A DNA stretch of 25,903 nucleotides. It comes from Pseudomonadota bacterium (GTDB lineage: Bacteria; Desulfobacterota; Syntrophia; Syntrophales; UBA5619). The notes beneath the pieces were generated by a model, which was not told the DNA's origin, ran no database searches, and was given only the letters and a program-made list of their open reading frames with translations. The translations under genes and the position numbers were made by a program. How positions within the stretch are numbered: position 1 is the first letter of the stretch; every line of letters begins with the position of its first letter. Positions 23,071-25,903 of the stretch are shown piece by piece. The stretch covers positions 1 to 25,903 of the forward strand of contig JAHJXP010000033.1 in NCBI GenBank assembly GCA_018827585.1, read 5' to 3'.

Positions 23071-24639
23071 TTGCTCCAGATGACGGCACATTTAAGGTTT
23101 CTTTCCCTTCCTCTGCCGATGGCCGCGCTGTCCGGCGTTCTTATCTTCCTGTCTTTTCCGAAATTCGGAAACGGAATCCTGGCCTGGGTGGCGCTGATCC
23201 CCCTGTTTTATGCACTGAGGAATGCCAAGCCGGCGGAGGGATTCAGGATCGGCTTTCTTGCCGGCTTTATCGCGCAGGCGGGCATACTCTATTGGATCGT
23301 CTATGTGGTCGTCCAGTACGGCCGCCTCCCCGTTTATGCGGGAATTGCGGCCATGCTGCTGCTCGCCGCATACCTAAGTCTTTATACGGCGTGTTTTGCA
23401 ATGGGCGTTGCATACTTTCGGCAAAGGGGGGGGTATCTTTTCCTCGCGGCGCCCCTGCTATGGACGGTGCTTGAATTTGCGCGCTCTCATCTCCTGACGG
23501 GATTCCCCTGGGAAAATCTGGCCTACTCCCAGCATCTCCATGGCAGAATCATACAGATCTCCGATATTACAGGGATCTACGGCATCACGTTCGCGATCGT
23601 TCTGATCAATGCGGTCCTTTTTGATATGCGGCCGGGAACAAGCCGGGGGCGGCGCCTGGCAGGGACGATCACCGCATTTGTCGTGCTTGGCGCAATTTAC
23701 GGTTATGGACATTTTCGCACCGATGAGATCAGAAGGGCCTTGAGCAAGGCGCCCCGGCTTGCCGTATCCCTCATTCAGGGAAACATCGATCAGAACATCA
23801 AATGGGACCCGCAGTACCAGAAGGAAACGCTGGAGATCTACCGCTCTTTGTCCTCGGCGGCGATTCCTTACCCAGGGGGAGGGGGCTTGCTCGTCTGGCC
23901 CGAAACGGCGGCGCCTTTTTATTTTCAGCGCCCCGATCTGCTGCAGGCGGAGGTCATCGATATCGGCCGAAGTTCCGGCGCTGCGCTGCTCTTCGGCAGC
24001 CCAAGCTACGAGGAAAACGGGGGCCGCATAGATTATATGAACAGCGCATACCTCCTCCGGCCGGATGGGACCGTAAGCGGCAGATACGACAAGGTTCATC
24101 TTGTCCCTTACGGGGAGTATGTGCCGCTGCGGAAATTCTTCCCGTTCATTGGCAAGATGGTATCCGGGGTGGGGGATTTCAGGTCCGGCGAAGGGTTCCA
24201 TCCCCTCGCTGCCGACGGCTTCCGTCTGGGGGTCCTGATCTGTTACGAGGGGATCTTCCCGGAAGGCGGAAGGGATTACAAGCGGGAAAAGGCGGACTTC
24301 CTGGTCAACATCACCAACGATGCCTGGTTCGGCAGGACGTCGGCGCCATACCAGCATCTCTCGATGACGGTCTTTAGGGCGGTTGAAAACCGCCTTTATC
24401 TCGTGCGGACGGCCAATACCGGGATCAGCGCCATCATCGATCCGATGGGGACGATCCTTGCCAGGACGGGCATTTTTGAAAGGGCCGTTCTTAAGGGCGA
24501 GGTAAAAATCATTGACGTGAGGACCTTTTATGCGGCATATGGTGACATATTTGTTTATCTTTGCGGGTTGGCGCTGCTGATCCTGTTCATTATTTCAAAT
24601 AAGCAAAGGAGAAAGAAACATGCTGGAAGGAATTCGTGA
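23071..24639 (+). CDS. lnt: Apolipoprotein N-acyltransferase
   Basis: Inner-membrane enzyme that adds the third acyl chain to the N-terminal cysteine of lipoproteins, needed for Lol sorting to the outer membrane. Six or so transmembrane segments fill residues about 15-210, then a periplasmic nitrilase-fold domain and a final membrane helix (YGDIFVYLCGLALLILFII). The triad is complete: E278 (VWPETAAP), K341 (GRYDKVHLVPYGEY) and C391 (VLICYEGIFP). Length is about 522. The start is uncertain among TTG 23062, TTG 23071 and ATG 23080: GAGGT (23056-23060) is spaced acceptably only for 23071. prfB begins inside the last 20 bases of lnt, implying coupling. It would mature the two lipoproteins encoded in this window. 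Confidence 0.95.
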   Translation: MLQMTAHLRFLSLPLPMAALSGVLIFLSFPKFGNGILAWVALIPLFYALRNAKPAEGFRIGFLAGFIAQAGILYWIVYVVVQYGRLPVYAGIAAMLLLAAYLSLYTACFAMGVAYFRQRGGYLFLAAPLLWTVLEFARSHLLTGFPWENLAYSQHLHGRIIQISDITGIYGITFAIVLINAVLFDMRPGTSRGRRLAGTITAFVVLGAIYGYGHFRTDEIRRALSKAPRLAVSLIQGNIDQNIKWDPQYQKETLEIYRSLSSAAIPYPGGGGLLVWPETAAPFYFQRPDLLQAEVIDIGRSSGAALLFGSPSYEENGGRIDYMNSAYLLRPDGTVSGRYDKVHLVPYGEYVPLRKFFPFIGKMVSGVGDFRSGEGFHPLAADGFRLGVLICYEGIFPEGGRDYKREKADFLVNITNDAWFGRTSAPYQHLSMTVFRAVENRLYLVRTANTGISAIIDPMGTILARTGIFERAVLKGEVKIIDVRTFYAAYGDIFVYLCGLALLILFIISNKQRRKKHAGRNS

Positions 24640-25709
24640 AACGCTCAGCGATCTGAGGAGAAGGATAGAACACATGGGAGAGTGTCTTTGACGTCCCGGA
24701 AAAGGAACTGCGCATCCGGGAGCTGGAGAAGGAGTCCGTGCGCGAAGGTTTGTGGAATAAACCGGACAAGGCGAGCGAGCTTCTCCGGAAAAAAAGTAAA
24801 TTAACCGAGATCGTCGAAAAATGGAAGAAGCAGAGGGACAATCTCGACGATCTGGGGATTCTTACCGAGATAGCCTTGGAAGAACAGGATGATCGGGCTC
24901 AGGGGGAGATCATCGGAGAACTGCAAAGGCTCCTCGTTGCCGTCCGGGAGGATGAGTTGAGGATGATGCTGGGATCGGAACAGGATCCCATGAACGCCAT
25001 AATGTCAATTCATGCGGGGGCCGGGGGTACGGAAGCGCAGGACTGGGCGGAGATGCTGCTGCGGATGTATCTGCGCTGGGCCGAAAGAAGGGGTTTCAAG
25101 GCGACCATCATCGATTATCTCCCCGGTGACGAAGCCGGGATAAAAAGCGTGACCTGGACGCTGCAGGGCGAATATGCCTACGGCTATGCAAAGGCCGAGA
25201 TCGGCATCCACCGGCTGGTGAGGATTTCCCCTTTCGACGCCGGCGCCCGCAGGCATACGTCGTTTGCCTCCGTTTTCGTTTATCCGGAAGTGGATGACCG
25301 GATCGTAATCGAAATCGATGAAAAAGACCTGCGCATCGATACCTATCGCTCGAGCGGCGCCGGCGGACAGCATGTCAACAAAACCGATTCGGCGGTGAGG
25401 ATCACCCACCTGCCGACGGGGATCGTGGTCCAGTGCCAGAATGAACGTTCGCAGCACAAGAACAAGGCGATGGCGATGAAATGCCTGCGGTCCCGCCTTT
25501 ACGAATTGAAGCTCAAGGAACAAAACGAAAAGCTCATGGAGGTCAACAAGACCAAAAAGGACATCGCCTGGGGGAGCCAGATCCGTTCCTATGTGCTGCA
25601 TCCCTACAAAATGATCAAGGATCACAGAACAAACGTCGAGACGGGCAATGCCAACAAGGTCTTGGACGGAGACATCGACGAGTTTATTGAGGCATATCTG
25701 TTGCGTTAA
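24620..25709 (+). CDS. prfB: Peptide chain release factor 2, expressed by programmed +1 frameshift
   Basis: RF2 recognises UGA and UAA stop codons and triggers peptide release. The coding path is 24620-24688 joined to 24690-25709, giving 362 residues. The first 23 codons from ATG 24620 (AAAGGAG upstream) end CTT followed by in-frame TGA (24689-24691); slipping one base forward on CTTT gives GAC and continues DVPEKELRIRELEKE, the normal RF2 sequence. The stop-recognition tripeptide SPF is at 203-205 and the catalytic GGQ at 248-250, two residues short of E. coli numbering. An automatic gene call starting at 24738 would miss the first 39 residues. The start overlaps the end of lnt by 20 bases. 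Confidence 0.97.
24676..24692 (+). promoter_or_regulatory. prfB: prfB programmed frameshift site
   Basis: GGGAGAG (24676-24682) is an internal Shine-Dalgarno-like element three bases before CTT TGA C (24686-24692), the same spacing as in E. coli prfB. When RF2 is scarce, slow termination at UGA favours the +1 slip, so RF2 limits its own synthesis. Confidence 0.93.
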
Positions 25710-25841
25710 CGTTTGGGGAAAGAGAAGAAGTGTGTTATAGCGACCGCATTATTGAAGAACGGTTTAACCTGCGCGCAAAGGGAATGCCATTGAGATCGGG
25801 CGTTTTCTGCAGTGCGGATCTTACGTAAGGAGTCCGAAAAG

Positions 25842-25903
25842 ATGTCCCGAATAGCGATCTGTGCCACCCTGATCTTTCTTTCGTGCGGCTGTGTCGGCCG
25901 CCC
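25842..25903 (+). CDS. N-terminus of a probable lipoprotein (cut by the window end)
   Basis: ATG 25842 has TAAGGAGT (25826-25833) eight bases upstream. The 20 codons present read MSRIAICATLIFLSCGCVGR: a short basic start, a hydrophobic core and cysteines at FLSC or SCGC that look like a lipobox. The rest is outside the window, so function cannot be given. The 132 bases between prfB and this start contain no other gene that I can support. Confidence 0.6.
   Translation, partial: MSRIAICATLIFLSCGCVGR

Overview
The window is a gene-dense, GC-rich stretch of bacterial chromosome made almost entirely of housekeeping genes. The gene order (tilS-ftsH-folP, tig-clpP-clpX-lon, lnt-prfB), the long FolP with an N-terminal extra domain, and the character of the proteins suggest a Gram-negative anaerobe of the former Deltaproteobacteria (Desulfobacterota), perhaps Syntrophales. 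That assignment is inference; no rRNA or strict marker is present. Lnt and lipoproteins with lipoboxes point to a double-membrane cell.

Layout. 43-2118: leucyl aminopeptidase, then a long leader or small-RNA region with a strong intrinsic terminator, then a cold-shock protein with its own terminator. 2147-5416: miaA, a lipoprotein parvulin-type chaperone with its own promoter, and a metallo-beta-lactamase-fold hydrolase. 5548-7257 (minus strand): panB and an upstream Rossmann/DUF2520 gene that is a good candidate for the alternative ketopantoate reductase PanG. 7537-9649: HAD phosphatase and tilS. 9917-15409: ftsH, then a tightly packed run folP-tsaE-lysC-helix-hairpin-helix protein. 15515-16120 (minus): a lytic transglycosylase. 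16398-16730: tRNA-Pro(GGG) and tRNA-Leu(UAG), each with a clear sigma70-type promoter. 16788-22617: the protein quality-control cluster tig-clpP-clpX-lon. 22667-22944: tRNA-Val(UAC), tRNA-Asp(GUC) and a terminator. 23071-25709: lnt, overlapped at its end by prfB, which needs a programmed +1 frameshift. 25842-end: start of a probable lipoprotein.

The genes form modules rather than one system: proteostasis (FtsH, trigger factor, ClpXP, Lon, parvulin), tRNA maturation and translation (MiaA, TilS, TsaE, RF2, four tRNAs), pantothenate and folate synthesis, and envelope biogenesis (Lnt, lytic transglycosylase, lipoproteins).

I found no CRISPR array, phage, transposase, toxin-antitoxin or defence genes. 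The most unusual non-genic signal is a dispersed MITE-like repeat with 17-bp terminal inverted repeats: two near-complete copies (9637-9761, 16125-16271), a decayed right half (18710-18805) and a solo end (2147-2163). Its ends coincide with gene boundaries. The second is the structured leader before the cold-shock gene.
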